Source of the DNA: Pseudonocardia hierapolitana
GTDB lineage: Bacteria; Actinomycetota; Actinomycetes; Mycobacteriales; Pseudonocardiaceae
Reading direction: 5' to 3'
Assembly (NCBI RefSeq): GCF_007994075.1
Contig: NZ_VIWU01000001.1
Coordinates: forward strand, 4,216,001 to 4,280,000
Length of the DNA stretch: 64,000 nt
Shown here: positions 1 through 9,482 of the stretch, piece by piece
Position numbering within the stretch: position 1 is the first letter of the stretch
Layout of the letters: each line of letters starts with the position of its first letter
Made by a program: the position numbers and the translations under genes
Notes under the pieces: model-generated
Databases searched by the model: none
The model's input: only the letters and a program-made list of their open reading frames with translations
What the model was told of the DNA's origin: nothing

Positions 1-49
1 TGGGGGGCCTCGACGCCCTTCCGAGAAACGCTGGATCGGGAGTTCCGAG

Positions 50-1588
50 ATGACACCTTCGCCCAACCCGGGACGGGTCGCTTTCGTGGGCAGTGGCCCC
101 GGCGACCCCGGCCTGCTGACCGTCCGCGCGCGGGAGGCCCTCGCGAGCGCACCGCTCGTCATCACGGACTCGGACGTCCCGGACCAGGTACTGGCGCTCG
201 TCGCCGACGGGGCCGAGGTACGCCCGGCCGTCGGGCAGCCGGGCGACGTCGCGAAGGACCTCATCACCGAGGTGCAGTCGGGTCGCAGCGTCACGCGCCT
301 GGTCAGCGGTGACCCGTTCACCCTCGACTCGGTCGTGCAGGAGGCCATCGCGGTGGCCGCGGCCGCCGTGCCGTTCGACGTCGTGCCGGGCGTCCCCGCG
401 GGCACGGCCGTGCCGGCCTACGCGGGCGTGCCGCTCGGCTCGGCGCACATGGAGGCCGACGTGCGTGCCGGCGTCGACTGGCCGCGGCTGGCGGCGGCGC
501 CGGGCACCTTCGTGCTGCACGCCACCGCGTCGCACCTGCCCGAGGTCGCCGCAGCGCTCACCGAGCACGGCGTCCCCGCGCAGACCCCGGTCGCCGTCAC
601 CGTGAACGGCACGCACACCACGCAGAAGACGGTCCAGAGCACCCTCGCGACCATGGCCGCCGAGGCGTCCGAGCTCGAGGGCCCGCTCGTCGTCACCGTC
701 GGCGCGGAGGTCGGGCTGCGCGCCGAGCTGTCGTGGTGGGAGTCGCGCGCGCTGTACGGCTGGCGCGTGCTCGTGCCGCGCACCAAGGACCAGGCAGGCG
801 CGATGAGCGAGCGCCTCGCCGTGCACGGTGCCTCCGCCGAGGAGGTGCCCACCATCGCCGTCGAGCCCCCGCGCTCGCCCACGCAGATGGAGCGCGCGGT
901 GAAGGGCCTCGTCGACGGCCGCTACCAGTGGGTGGTGTTCACCTCCACCAACGCGGTGCGCGCGGTGTGGGAGAAGTTCGCCGAGTTCGGGCTGGACGCC
1001 CGCGCGTTCTCCGGCGTCAAGATCGCCTGTGTCGGCGCTGCCACCGCCGAGAAGGTGCGGGGCTTCGGTATCAACCCGGAGCTCGTGCCGTCGATCGACG
1101 AGGGTCAGGACTCCTCCTCCGAGGGCCTGCTGAGCATCTTCCCGCCCTACGACGACGTGCTCGACCCGGTCGACCGCGTGCTGCTCCCGCGCGCCGACAT
1201 CGCCACCGAGACCCTCGCCGCCGGCCTGCGCGAGCGTGGCTGGGAGATCGACGACGTCACCGCGTACCGCACGGTGCGCGCCGCGCCGCCGCCCGCCCCG
1301 ATCCGCGAGGCCATCAAGACCGGCGGCTTCGACGCGGTGTGCTTCACCTCGTCGTCCACGGTGCGCAACCTCGTCGGCATCGCCGGCAAGCCGCACGCCC
1401 GCACGATCGTGGCCTGCATCGGCCCGCAGACGGCCGAGACGGCCCGCGAGTTCGGCCTTCGGGTCGACGTGCAGCCGGCAGAGGCGCGTGTTCCCGCGCT
1501 GGTCGACGCGCTGGCCGCCCACGCTGCGAAGCTCCGCGCGGAGGGCGCCCTGCCCCCGCCGCGGAAGGTGAAGGCCCGGCGCCGCTGA
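50..1588 (+). CDS. hemD: uroporphyrinogen-III C-methyltransferase / uroporphyrinogen-III synthase fusion
   Basis: Two-domain tetrapyrrole protein of 512 aa. Residues about 8-230 look like the SAM-dependent uroporphyrinogen methyltransferase fold: glycine loop VGSGPGDPGLLT near the N-terminus and PAYAGVPLG further on. Residues about 245-500 are uroporphyrinogen-III synthase, which closes hydroxymethylbilane to uroporphyrinogen III; VVFTSTNAVRAV and AVCFTSSSTVRNL are typical HemD strand-helix pieces. Canonical methyltransferases carry GGDPF where this protein has SGDPF, so the methyltransferase half may be weakened. The ATG at 50 follows a GGGAG stretch. hemB lies 98 bp downstream, and hemC probably lies just outside the window. 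The C-terminus ends in a basic tail. Confidence 0.93.
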   Translation: MTPSPNPGRVAFVGSGPGDPGLLTVRAREALASAPLVITDSDVPDQVLALVADGAEVRPAVGQPGDVAKDLITEVQSGRSVTRLVSGDPFTLDSVVQEAIAVAAAAVPFDVVPGVPAGTAVPAYAGVPLGSAHMEADVRAGVDWPRLAAAPGTFVLHATASHLPEVAAALTEHGVPAQTPVAVTVNGTHTTQKTVQSTLATMAAEASELEGPLVVTVGAEVGLRAELSWWESRALYGWRVLVPRTKDQAGAMSERLAVHGASAEEVPTIAVEPPRSPTQMERAVKGLVDGRYQWVVFTSTNAVRAVWEKFAEFGLDARAFSGVKIACVGAATAEKVRGFGINPELVPSIDEGQDSSSEGLLSIFPPYDDVLDPVDRVLLPRADIATETLAAGLRERGWEIDDVTAYRTVRAAPPPAPIREAIKTGGFDAVCFTSSSTVRNLVGIAGKPHARTIVACIGPQTAETAREFGLRVDVQPAEARVPALVDALAAHAAKLRAEGALPPPRKVKARRR

Positions 1589-1596
1589 GCCCGGAA

Positions 1597-1651
1597 GTTC
1601 AGGAAAGCCACATTCAGGGCTTCGTAGGCCCTGAATGTGGCTTTCCTGAAC
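1597..1651. repeat. perfect 24-bp-arm palindrome, copy 1 (terminator-like)
   Basis: Arms 1597-1620 and 1628-1651 are exact reverse complements around a 7-nt loop, in the hemD-hemB gap. The arm core TTCAGGAAAGCCACATTCAG recurs at 48345-48399, and its central AAAGCCACA half recurs at 31515-31549. As RNA it would form a very stable hairpin and could terminate hemD transcription, but no U-tract follows. Confidence 0.9.
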
Positions 1652-1686
1652 GCAGGGTCCTGGAGGCCCGGTCGTAGGCTGGCCCC

Positions 1687-2658
1687 ATGGCGTTTCCCAC
1701 CCACCGGCCGCGGCGGCTGCGCACCACCCCGGCCCTGCGCCGGCTCGTCGCCGAAACCGACCTGCGGCCACGGCACCTGGTGCTGCCGATGTTCGTCAAG
1801 GAGGGCGCCGCCGAGCCGGTGCCGATCCCGTCGATGCCGGGGGTCGTGCAGCACACGCGCGACTCGCTGCGCAAGGCCGCGGTCGAGGCGGTCGAGGCGG
1901 GGGTGGGCGGGCTGATGCTGTTCGGCGTGCCGGAGCGCCACGACGCCACCGGGTCGGCGGGCGTCGACCCGGACGGCGTGCTGAACGTCGCGCTGCGCGA
2001 CGTGCGGGCCGAGGTGGGCGACGCCACGGTCGTGATGGCCGACACCTGCCTCGACGAGTTCACCGACCACGGCCACTGCGGCGTGCTCGACTCCGAGGGC
2101 CGGGTGGACAACGACGCCACCCTCGCCGTCTACGCGGACATGGCGGTGGCCCAGGTCGAGGCGGGCGCGCACGTGGTCGGGCCCAGCGGGATGATGGACG
2201 GCCAGGTCGGCGTGATCCGGGATGCCCTCGACGCCGCAGGCCACGTCGACGCCGGCATCCTCGCCTACACGGCGAAGTACACCTCCGCGTTCTACGGGCC
2301 GTTCCGGCAGGCCGTCGAGTCGCAGCTCACCGGCGACCGCAAGACCTACCAGCAGGACAGCGCCAACGTGCGCGAGGCGCTTCGCGAGCTCGCCCTCGAC
2401 CTCGAGGAGGGCGCCGACATGGTGATGGTCAAGCCGGCCATGGCCTACCTCGACGTCCTGCGCGCCGTGGCGGAGGTGTCCGACGTCCCGGTGGCCGCGT
2501 ACCAGGTCTCGGGCGAGTACGCGATGGTCGAGGCGGCCGCCGCCAACGGGTGGATCGAGCGCGACCGCGCCGTTCTGGAGACGCTCACAGGCATCCGCCG
2601 GGCCGGCGCCGACATCGTTCTGACGTACTGGGCCACAGAGGTCGCGACCCGGCTGTGA
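1687..2658 (+). CDS. hemB: delta-aminolevulinic acid dehydratase (porphobilinogen synthase)
   Basis: Condenses two 5-aminolevulinate molecules to porphobilinogen in the cytoplasm. The 323-aa length is normal for the family. The two active-site lysine motifs are present: [12 protein letters not shown] (about residue 197) and [12 protein letters not shown] (about 246), the latter carrying the Schiff-base lysine. The metal segment [14 protein letters not shown] has Asp at the position of the second zinc Cys, pointing to a Mg-dependent or mixed type. The start is the ATG preceded by a TAGGCT -10-like box at 1675-1680 with a 6-nt spacer, so the mRNA is probably leaderless. A hairpin separates it from hemD, so hemB probably has its own promoter. 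Confidence 0.97.
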   Translation: MAFPTHRPRRLRTTPALRRLVAETDLRPRHLVLPMFVKEGAAEPVPIPSMPGVVQHTRDSLRKAAVEAVEAGVGGLMLFGVPERHDATGSAGVDPDGVLNVALRDVRAEVGDATVVMADTCLDEFTDHGHCGVLDSEGRVDNDATLAVYADMAVAQVEAGAHVVGPSGMMDGQVGVIRDALDAAGHVDAGILAYTAKYTSAFYGPFRQAVESQLTGDRKTYQQDSANVREALRELALDLEEGADMVMVKPAMAYLDVLRAVAEVSDVPVAAYQVSGEYAMVEAAAANGWIERDRAVLETLTGIRRAGADIVLTYWATEVATRL

Positions 2659-2751
2659 CCCGTTCGCAACCGGGTGTTCCCACGGGGCACCCGCGCGGAA
2701 CGGGCGCAGGGGTTACGATCACGGCCCCTTTGATCAGGTGGAGGATCTGCG

Positions 2752-3231
2752 ATGAGCAACGACCCGGGTGCTCCCGGCGAGTACCAGCCCGGCCAGCAGG
2801 GTTGGCAGGGCGGGCAGCAGCCGCCGCCGTACCCGAGTGGGTTCGGGCAGCAGCAGCCTCCGCCCGCCTGGGGCGGCTACCAGCAGCAGCCGGGGCAGCC
2901 CGGTGCGTACGGGCCGCCTCCCGGCCAGCCCGTCGGCGGCCCGCAGGGGCAGGCGAGCAGCCCGTTCGGGGCTCTGTTCGACTTCGAGTTCAACACCTTC
3001 GCCACCCCGGCCGTCGTGAAGATCCTCTACATCGTCGGGATGGTGCTGCTGGGCCTGGTCTACATCGGCCTGCTCATCTCGGGGTTCGCCCAGGGTGTGG
3101 GCATCGGTCTGGTCACCCTGATCGGTGGCGGCATCGCCGTGCTGTTCTACCTGATCTTCTTCAGGGTCACGCTCGAGTTCTTCTACGCAGTGGTCCGGAT
3201 GTCCGAGGACATCCACAAGCGCAAGGACTGA
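2752..3231 (+). CDS. DUF4282-type membrane protein with proline/glutamine-rich N-terminus
   Basis: 159 aa. Residues 1-70 are a disordered Pro/Gln/Gly-rich segment. The C-terminal half has two hydrophobic helices (about 88-112 and 118-142) ending in a short charged tail (SEDIHKRKD), the pattern of DUF4282 proteins in actinobacteria. The function is unknown and the location is the cytoplasmic membrane. The start is supported by GGAGG at 2740-2744, 7 nt before the ATG. The next gene also has a Pro/Gln-rich cytosolic arm plus membrane helices, which suggests a functional or evolutionary pair. Confidence 0.85.
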   Translation: MSNDPGAPGEYQPGQQGWQGGQQPPPYPSGFGQQQPPPAWGGYQQQPGQPGAYGPPPGQPVGGPQGQASSPFGALFDFEFNTFATPAVVKILYIVGMVLLGLVYIGLLISGFAQGVGIGLVTLIGGGIAVLFYLIFFRVTLEFFYAVVRMSEDIHKRKD

Positions 3232-3276
3232 GATCAGCCGTGGACAGGCCAGGACGCACGGTCCTACGGTGACGCC

Positions 3277-4197
3277 GTGAGTACACCCTCCGACCCGCGT
3301 AGCGGGGGACACGAGCCCGACGACCGGTCGGGTGCCGCTTCGCCGGGCGAAGGGTCGGGGCAGCCGGATTCCCAGGGGCAGCAGCCTGGCCAGTACGGCC
3401 AGCAGCCCTATCCCCAGCCGGGGCAGTACGGCCAACCGCCGCAGTACGACCAGCAGCAGTACGGTCAGCAGCCGCCGTACGGCCAGCCGGGGCAGTACGG
3501 GCAGCCGGGCCAGTACACCCAACCCGGCCAGTACGGTCAGCAGCCGCCGCCCGGGTACGGCCAGGCGCCTCCTTACAACCCGTACGCGCAGCAGGGCCAG
3601 CCGCAGTACGGGCAGCCCGGTCAGTACGGCGGGCAGCCCGGTCAGTACGGCCAGCCGCAGCAGTACAACCCCTACGGCCAGCCCGGTCAGTACGCAGGCA
3701 CGCCGTTCAGCGGTGACGCCGCCGGTCTCGGCCCCGACGACGGCGGCCGGGTCTCGCGTCCCGGGCTCATGATCCTCTCGCTCGTGCTGCTGATCCTCAG
3801 CGCGCTCCCGTTCCTCGCGGCCGGCGTGCTGCTGCTCGCCGCACCGCTGGACGCGAGCACGATCCCACCGGGGTACGAGGAGCAGCTGGCGCAGGCGGGT
3901 CTCACCCCGGAGATGGCCGTCTCGGCCCTGCGGGGGGTCGCGGCCGTCATCCTCCTGGTGGCCGTGCTCTACGTCCTGTTCGCCGTGCTGACGTTCCTGG
4001 GTCGCACATGGGCGCGCATCATCCTGACGATCATGACGGTCGGCTTCACCCTGCTGATGCTGGTCAGCATGTTCTCCGGAGCCGCCGGTGACAGCGGCAG
4101 CCTGGTGTTCATCCTGCTCGTCGTGGCGGCCTCGGTCGGCGGCACGGTCATCACGTTCCTGCCCGAGCTCAGCCGGTGGTTCCGGAGCGCGCGCTAG
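3277..4197 (+). CDS. membrane protein with YGQP-rich repeat N-terminus
   Basis: 306 aa, GTG start with TACGGT at 3265-3270 (6-nt spacer), probably leaderless. Residues about 20-145 are low complexity, built from roughly a dozen degenerate QYGQPGQ / QQPPYGQ units with no Lys or Arg, so a flexible, possibly phase-separating arm. Four hydrophobic helices follow (about 165-190, 220-245, 250-270, 275-298). Such tails are common on actinobacterial polar or cell-wall membrane proteins. I cannot name a function. It follows the DUF4282 gene by 45 bp on the same strand. Confidence 0.85.
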   Translation: MSTPSDPRSGGHEPDDRSGAASPGEGSGQPDSQGQQPGQYGQQPYPQPGQYGQPPQYDQQQYGQQPPYGQPGQYGQPGQYTQPGQYGQQPPPGYGQAPPYNPYAQQGQPQYGQPGQYGGQPGQYGQPQQYNPYGQPGQYAGTPFSGDAAGLGPDDGGRVSRPGLMILSLVLLILSALPFLAAGVLLLAAPLDASTIPPGYEEQLAQAGLTPEMAVSALRGVAAVILLVAVLYVLFAVLTFLGRTWARIILTIMTVGFTLLMLVSMFSGAAGDSGSLVFILLVVAASVGGTVITFLPELSRWFRSAR

Positions 4198-4253
4198 TCG
4201 GGACCACCAGGCCGGGCCACGTCGGCCGACGGCCGGATGTGAGACTGGCTCCC

Positions 4254-5606
4254 GTGGCTAGCTCGCCGATCCCGTCCGGCCCCGAGGCCGCCGCGCGCAC
4301 CGAGAACTCGCGACGCCTGTTCGAGAGGGCGTCCGCCGCGATCCCGGGTGGGGTGAACTCCCCGGTCCGGGCGTTCTCCGCGGTCGGCGGTACGCCGCGG
4401 TTCCTCGTGTCCGCGTCCGGCCCGTGGCTCACCGACGCCGACGGGAACCGCTACGTCGACCTCGTCAGCTCGTGGGGCCCGATGATCCTCGGGCACGCCC
4501 ATCCGGCGGTCGTCGACGCGGTGCGGGAGGCGGCCACGCACGGTCTGTCCTTCGGAGCGCCGACGCCCGCCGAGGTCGAGCTCGCCGAGGAGATCATCGG
4601 CCGTGTCGAGCCGGTCGAGCAGGTCCGGCTGGTCAACTCCGGCACCGAGGCCACCATGAGCGCGATCCGGCTCGCCCGCGGGATCACCGGCCGCCGCGGC
4701 GTCGTCAAGTTCGCGGGTTGCTACCACGGGCACGTCGATGCACTGCTCGCCCAGGCCGGCTCCGGGGTGGCCACGCTCGGCCTCCCGACCAGCCCCGGCG
4801 TCACCGGCGCGCAGGCCGCCGACACGATCGTGCTCCCGTACAACGACCTCGACGCCGTGCGGGCGGTGTTCGCCGAGCGCGGCGCCGACATCGCCTGCGT
4901 GATCACCGAGGCGGCGGCGGGCAACATGGGCGCGATCGCCCCCCGGCCCGGCTTCAACGCAGGCCTGCGGGAGATCTGCCACCAGGCGGGCGCGCTGCTC
5001 GTGATCGACGAGGTGATGACCGGGTTCCGGGTGTCCTCCTCCGGGTGGTTCGGCCTGGACGGCGTCGCGGGCGATCTGTACACGTTCGGCAAGGTCATGT
5101 CCGGTGGACTGCCCGCCGCGGCGTTCGGTGGTCCCGCGGCGCACATGAGCTACCTCGCCCCGGCCGGCCCCGTCTACCAGGCGGGGACGCTCTCCGGTAA
5201 CCCCGTCGCCGTCGCCGCGGGCCTGGCCACCCTGCGGCATGCCGACGCGGACGTCTACGCGGCGCTCGACGCGAACGCCGCCCGGCTGAGCGGCCTGATC
5301 GGCGACGCGCTGAAGGCCGAGGGCGTGCCGCACCGCGTCCAGTTCGCCGGCAACCTCCTCTCGGTGTTCTTCACCGACGACGAGGTGCACGACTACGCGG
5401 GCGCCCAGGCCGCGGCCACCTGGCGGTTCCCCGGCTTCTTCCACGCGTTGCTCGACCGCGGGGTCTACGCGCCGCCGAGCGCGTTCGAGGCCTGGTTCGT
5501 GTCCGCTGCGCTCGACGACGACACCTGGCAGGTGATCGCCGACGCGCTCCCGGCGGCGGCGAAGGCCGCGGCCACCGCGATCCCGCCCGCCGAGGCAGGC
5601 CAATGA
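4254..5606 (+). CDS. hemL: glutamate-1-semialdehyde 2,1-aminomutase
   Basis: PLP enzyme converting glutamate-1-semialdehyde to 5-aminolevulinate, the substrate of hemB. 450 aa from the GTG at 4254. Class-III aminotransferase motifs are clear: [12 protein letters not shown] near the N-terminus, [38 protein letters not shown] with the PLP Asp, and [11 protein letters not shown] with the Schiff-base Lys. Upstream in-frame ATG/GTG codons would add an Arg-rich non-homologous leader, so the GTG was preferred. Its stop overlaps the next start (ATGA), so it is co-transcribed with the phosphatase and resA-like genes. Confidence 0.96.
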   Translation: MASSPIPSGPEAAARTENSRRLFERASAAIPGGVNSPVRAFSAVGGTPRFLVSASGPWLTDADGNRYVDLVSSWGPMILGHAHPAVVDAVREAATHGLSFGAPTPAEVELAEEIIGRVEPVEQVRLVNSGTEATMSAIRLARGITGRRGVVKFAGCYHGHVDALLAQAGSGVATLGLPTSPGVTGAQAADTIVLPYNDLDAVRAVFAERGADIACVITEAAAGNMGAIAPRPGFNAGLREICHQAGALLVIDEVMTGFRVSSSGWFGLDGVAGDLYTFGKVMSGGLPAAAFGGPAAHMSYLAPAGPVYQAGTLSGNPVAVAAGLATLRHADADVYAALDANAARLSGLIGDALKAEGVPHRVQFAGNLLSVFFTDDEVHDYAGAQAAATWRFPGFFHALLDRGVYAPPSAFEAWFVSAALDDDTWQVIADALPAAAKAAATAIPPAEAGQ

Positions 5607-6238
5607 CAGGCCCGCGCACGATCGTCCACCTGCTGCGCCACGGCGAGGTGCACAACCCCACCGGGCTCCTCTACGGGCGCCTTCCCGGCTACCACCTCTC
5701 CGAGAACGGTCGCAACCAGGCCGAGATCGTCGCCAAGTCGCTCGCCGACGCGGACGTCACCGCCGTCGTGGCCTCCCCTCTGGAACGCGCGCAGGAGACC
5801 GCCGCGCCGATCGCGGCGCTCCACGGGCTGGACGTGCAGGTGGACGACGACCTGATCGAGGCCGACAACCGGTTCGAGGGCCAGACCGTCTCCGTCGGCG
5901 GCGGCGCCCTGCGCAGCCCGCGCCACTGGCCCCTGCTGCGCGACCCCTTCACCCCGTCATGGGGGGAGCCGTACCTGCAGATCGCGCACCGCATGGTCGC
6001 CGCCGTCCACCGCGCTCGGGAGCTCGCCGTCGGGCACGAGGCGGTGTGCGTGTCGCACCAGCTTCCGATCTGGACGCTCCGCCGGTTCGTCACCGGGCAG
6101 CGCCTGTGGCACGACCCCCGGCGCAGGCAGTGCGCGCTGGCGTCGCTCACCTCGCTCGTCTTCACCGGGAGCGAGCTCACGCAGCTGCGCTACACCGAGC
6201 CCGCCGGGGGCAGCGATCCGAGGCAGACGGGCGCATGA
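5603..6238 (+). CDS. histidine phosphatase family protein (phosphoglycerate-mutase-like)
   Basis: 211 aa. The catalytic LLRHGEV motif lies at residues about 9-15, the second-site Glu/His pattern occurs at [12 protein letters not shown], and the distal histidine is in [12 protein letters not shown]. This is the branch-1 histidine phosphatase fold; the substrate cannot be read from sequence. It sits between hemL and the ResA-like gene with 4-bp overlaps on both sides, the same position as Rv0525 in mycobacteria, so a role linked to heme or cytochrome maturation is possible but unproven. Confidence 0.93.
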   Translation: MTGPRTIVHLLRHGEVHNPTGLLYGRLPGYHLSENGRNQAEIVAKSLADADVTAVVASPLERAQETAAPIAALHGLDVQVDDDLIEADNRFEGQTVSVGGGALRSPRHWPLLRDPFTPSWGEPYLQIAHRMVAAVHRARELAVGHEAVCVSHQLPIWTLRRFVTGQRLWHDPRRRQCALASLTSLVFTGSELTQLRYTEPAGGSDPRQTGA

Positions 6239-6813
6239 TCCGCCTGCTCGCCGTCGCGCTCGTCGCGGTGTTCCTCGCCGGCTGCTCCTCCACCAAGGAG
6301 GCGGTGGCCACCGGCGGGGACTTCCAGTTCGTCGCGCCCGGCGGCCAGACCACGATCCTCTACGACCCGCCGGAGAGCCGCGGCACCGTCAGGGGCATCT
6401 CGGGCGACAGCCTGCTGCACGACGGCGCCACGGTCGGCCTCGACGACCACGCGGGCAAGGTCGTGATCGTCAACATCTGGGGCTCGTGGTGCGGCCCCTG
6501 CCGCGAGGAGATGCCCGGGCTGCAGTTCGTGCAGGAGCAGACCGGCGCCGTCGTGCTCGGCATCGACGTCCGCGACGAGCGCCAGGCGGCCGCCGACTTC
6601 GTCCGCGATCGCGGCGTCACGTTCGACTCGATCTTCGACCCGCCCGGCCGCGTCCTGGCCCGCCTCAGCGGCTACCCGCGCAACACCGTGCCGTCCACGC
6701 TGGTGCTCGACCAGCAGCACCGCGTGGCTGCGGTGTTCCTGACGGTGGTCCGCGTGCCGGAGCTGATGCCGCTGGTCCAGCGCCTGCAGGCGGAACCGCC
6801 CCCGGCGGCCTGA
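6235..6813 (+). CDS. resA: ResA/TlpA-type thioredoxin-like lipoprotein
   Basis: 192 aa. An N-terminal signal with lipobox LAGC makes Cys17 the lipidated residue, so the protein is anchored on the outer face of the membrane. A thioredoxin fold follows with active site WCGPC (Cys86/Cys89). In System II cytochrome c maturation this type of protein reduces the heme-binding CXXC of apocytochrome c, taking electrons from CcdA. Its expected partners ccdA, resB and ccsB are 3.8 kb away because a minus-strand two-gene cassette lies in between. It overlaps the phosphatase stop by 4 bp. Confidence 0.95.
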   Translation: MIRLLAVALVAVFLAGCSSTKEAVATGGDFQFVAPGGQTTILYDPPESRGTVRGISGDSLLHDGATVGLDDHAGKVVIVNIWGSWCGPCREEMPGLQFVQEQTGAVVLGIDVRDERQAAADFVRDRGVTFDSIFDPPGRVLARLSGYPRNTVPSTLVLDQQHRVAAVFLTVVRVPELMPLVQRLQAEPPPAA

Positions 6814-6837
6814 CCACCGCGCAGGTCGCCGGACCGG

Positions 6838-9468
6838 TCAGCCCCCCGGCAGCGGCTCCGCAGTCGACGGCGGCATCGGCGCGGACGTCGGCTCGGGCGC
6901 GGACGTCGGCTCGGCGGGCGACGGCTCGGCGGGCGACGGCTGGGTCGAGCCCTCCGGGCGGGTGCCGGCATCGCCGGTGTCCCCGGCCGTTCCGCCGCCG
7001 GTCGGTGTTCCGTCCTCCTCCGGCGACGACGGTGCGGACGAGGCCCCGTCCGGCGACGCCGGGCCGGGCGCGGGGCCGGGCGTGCTGGACGTCGTGCTGT
7101 CGCCGGGGGCGCGCTCGGCGGGCTCGGCGGCGCCGCTGGGGATCGCCGGTGTCGGCTGCCCGGTGAGCGGGCCCTGGTCCTTCTCGATGACCTGCAGGAT
7201 CTGCCTCTCGAAGTCGTCGAGCCGGGCCTGGATCTCCGACAGCGGGACGTCGGGGATCCGCGTGCCGAACGCCTCGATCTGCTCCCACAGCGCGGTCAGC
7301 TCGGCCATGCCGGCGTCGCTGAGCGGCCCGTCCAGCGTGACGAACAGCTGGGCGGCGAGCGCATAGGTGAGGCAGTTGACGCAGTCGTAGTTGACGGCCG
7401 CCGCGATGTTCTGCGGAGCGGCGATGTGGTTCTCCCCGACGACGAGCACGACCTGGAACCCGACGGCGACCGCCGCACAGCCCGTGCAGCTGGCGAACGC
7501 GTACGCCTCGTTCCGGTTCAGGGCCGGCACGTCGCCCTCCACCCACACCAGCGCGAACGCGACGTCGTAGGCGACCGTGTTGTCGGCCGTGTTCACGGCC
7601 AGCGCCTGGTTGTCGCCCTCCCCGGGCTGCAACGGCCGGTCGAACGGGAAGACCCATGGGTGAGCCGGCGGGGCGGGTTCGCCGCCCGCCGCACCGCCGG
7701 CCGGGTCCGGGCCGGGTTCCGTCCCCGCGCCGGCGTCCGGCCCCGGAGGTGGTGGCGTATCCGGGGACGTCCCCGAGGTGGCGCCGCCGGCGCCCGGGTC
7801 GTACCCGCGCGCCGGGGACGTCCCCGAGGTGGTGCCGCCGGCGCCCGGGTCGTACCCGCGCGGCACGAGGACCAGCGCGAGCTTCGGCTTCTCGCGAGTC
7901 GGACGCTCGTTCTCGTCGGGCCAGGCGGTGACCATCCGTCCGCGCTGTCCCTCGACGAGCCCGGTGGGCGTGGCGCCGGCCGGGGAGAGCGGGGGCAGAC
8001 CGGACGTCGCCGCCGACACCGCCTGCACCAGCGTGCCGCCCTCGTAGGGCTGCACGGGCCGGTAGGTTCCGGTGCGCGGCCACCAGGTCCACGCCAGGCC
8101 GGCGATGACGACGACGGCGACGAGTCCCGCCAGCGCCCGCCGCAGCGGCTTCCCCGTGGTACGGCGCCAGGTCGTCGTGAGGATGCGGTGCACCAGGCGG
8201 GCCAGGACCACGCCGATCGCGAGGACCGGGAACGCGAGGGCGACGATGGCCAGCACCCGCGCCGCGACCTCCAGCAGGTCCCCGTCCAGCCACGCGCGAT
8301 CGGTCAGGCCCGCCTGCTTCCCGAGGTTCGCCCATGCGGTGCCGAGGAGCCGGGGGAGGGTGATGACGATGATGAAGAGGGAGAACGCCAGTACGGGTAC
8401 GACGATGAGCACCCACAGCGAGACCACGGCGCGCGCCCAGGGCTTCAGCACCGTGCTCTTCGGGTCGCCCCACCGCCAGGGCAGGAGGCCCCGCAGCGTC
8501 GGTCCGATCCGCTGGAAGAGGTCCGGCACACCGGTGAGGTCCGCCAGCACGTGGTAGCCGTCGAACCGCACCAGCGGGAGGAGCTGCCGGACCATCTGCA
8601 GGATCTGCGTGGCCACGACGAGCAGCAGCGCGTCGTAGCCCGTCGCCCACCAGACACCGGCGACGGCGACGGCGACGATCGCGTTGAAGTACAGACCGCC
8701 CAGGTCGGTCCGGATGCGCCCGCCCTTGCCGAGCCGGTAGGAGTCGGTCACGTCGGTGTAGAACGCCGGCCAGACGAGGTAGACCCCGGCGCCCATCTTC
8801 CCGGGAGTGGCGCCGCCGCGGCGCGCAGCGGCCGCGTGACCGAACTCGTGGAAGCCGGCGGAGAGCACGGTGACCACGAAGACGAGGAGCAGCAGGCCCG
8901 GCTTGTCGAAGGCTTCGTACGTCGCGGAGGCGAGGCCCCGCTCCACCAGCACCCACCAGCACACGCCGAGGAACGCGGCGAGCACCACGGTGACCACAAG
9001 CGGGTGGAACAGGCGCGCGAACGGTTCGGTGAGGCGCCTGGTGCGCTCCGGATCGGTGACGGCGTACCGGAACCGCAGCCCCAGCAGGGGATCGGACTTG
9101 CGCACCTCCGGCTGGGACCCGTCCGGCCGGACCAGCAGACCGACCGGACGCAGCTGGCGGTCGACCAGCGCGCGGACGTTGTCCGGCGTGACGGTCCGTC
9201 CGAAACCCTCGCTGACCCGGGCCGCTACCTCGTCGACGGTCCGGGTTCCGTCGATGTGCGACAGGACGAGGTAGAGCAGCGGGGTGAGCTGGATCGTCTG
9301 GCCGTCCGCGCGGCGGACCAGCGACGGCGGCTGACGATAGCCGGATCCCGCCGTCTCGCCGATGAGCTGCACGCCCTCGGCGAGACGGAGGATCTCGGAG
9401 GGGCTCGCGACCGGACCCGGCGACCGTGCGTCGCCGGGCCGGCCGGGGGTGGACGGCAGCACGGTCAT
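6838..9468 (-). CDS. M50-like membrane metalloprotease with N-terminal PqqD-like domain and C-terminal double-CxxC domain
   Basis: 876 aa. Residues about 27-115 resemble a PqqD-type winged-helix (RRE) domain, including an IDGTRTVDEVAARV segment. A multi-helix membrane region follows with the zinc motif HEFGH at 207-211 and a second M50-type motif, LVRFDGYHVLADL (Asp303-Gly304). Further helices run to about 470. Beyond lies an extracytoplasmic part: a Pro/Gly linker containing a 17-residue tandem duplication, then a domain with two CxxC pairs (Cys661/664 and Cys696/699), then a Pro/Ser/Glu-rich tail. The ATG at 9468 was chosen; the long upstream frame extension is antisense shadow. It starts 14 bp after the stop of the acidic repeat gene, so the two form an operon. 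The architecture resembles putative peptide zinc metalloproteases; the substrate is unknown. Confidence 0.9.
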   Translation of the reverse strand: MTVLPSTPGRPGDARSPGPVASPSEILRLAEGVQLIGETAGSGYRQPPSLVRRADGQTIQLTPLLYLVLSHIDGTRTVDEVAARVSEGFGRTVTPDNVRALVDRQLRPVGLLVRPDGSQPEVRKSDPLLGLRFRYAVTDPERTRRLTEPFARLFHPLVVTVVLAAFLGVCWWVLVERGLASATYEAFDKPGLLLLVFVVTVLSAGFHEFGHAAAARRGGATPGKMGAGVYLVWPAFYTDVTDSYRLGKGGRIRTDLGGLYFNAIVAVAVAGVWWATGYDALLLVVATQILQMVRQLLPLVRFDGYHVLADLTGVPDLFQRIGPTLRGLLPWRWGDPKSTVLKPWARAVVSLWVLIVVPVLAFSLFIIVITLPRLLGTAWANLGKQAGLTDRAWLDGDLLEVAARVLAIVALAFPVLAIGVVLARLVHRILTTTWRRTTGKPLRRALAGLVAVVVIAGLAWTWWPRTGTYRPVQPYEGGTLVQAVSAATSGLPPLSPAGATPTGLVEGQRGRMVTAWPDENERPTREKPKLALVLVPRGYDPGAGGTTSGTSPARGYDPGAGGATSGTSPDTPPPPGPDAGAGTEPGPDPAGGAAGGEPAPPAHPWVFPFDRPLQPGEGDNQALAVNTADNTVAYDVAFALVWVEGDVPALNRNEAYAFASCTGCAAVAVGFQVVLVVGENHIAAPQNIAAAVNYDCVNCLTYALAAQLFVTLDGPLSDAGMAELTALWEQIEAFGTRIPDVPLSEIQARLDDFERQILQVIEKDQGPLTGQPTPAIPSGAAEPAERAPGDSTTSSTPGPAPGPASPDGASSAPSSPEEDGTPTGGGTAGDTGDAGTRPEGSTQPSPAEPSPAEPTSAPEPTSAPMPPSTAEPLPGG
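7763..7864. repeat. 51-bp tandem duplication inside the metalloprotease gene
   Basis: Two adjacent, almost identical 51-bp units (7763-7813 and 7814-7864) encode a duplicated 17-residue linker (RGYDPGAGG plus TSGTSP). The frame is kept, so it lengthens the flexible spacer before the double-CxxC domain. The near identity suggests a recent duplication. Confidence 0.88.
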
Positions 9469-9482
9469 GCGTGCCACCGCAC

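Noticed and set aside
6235..6813. ResA as a member of the metalloprotease cassette
   Set aside because: It is on the opposite strand and overlaps the phosphatase gene, as in other actinobacteria; it belongs to the hem/ccs operon.
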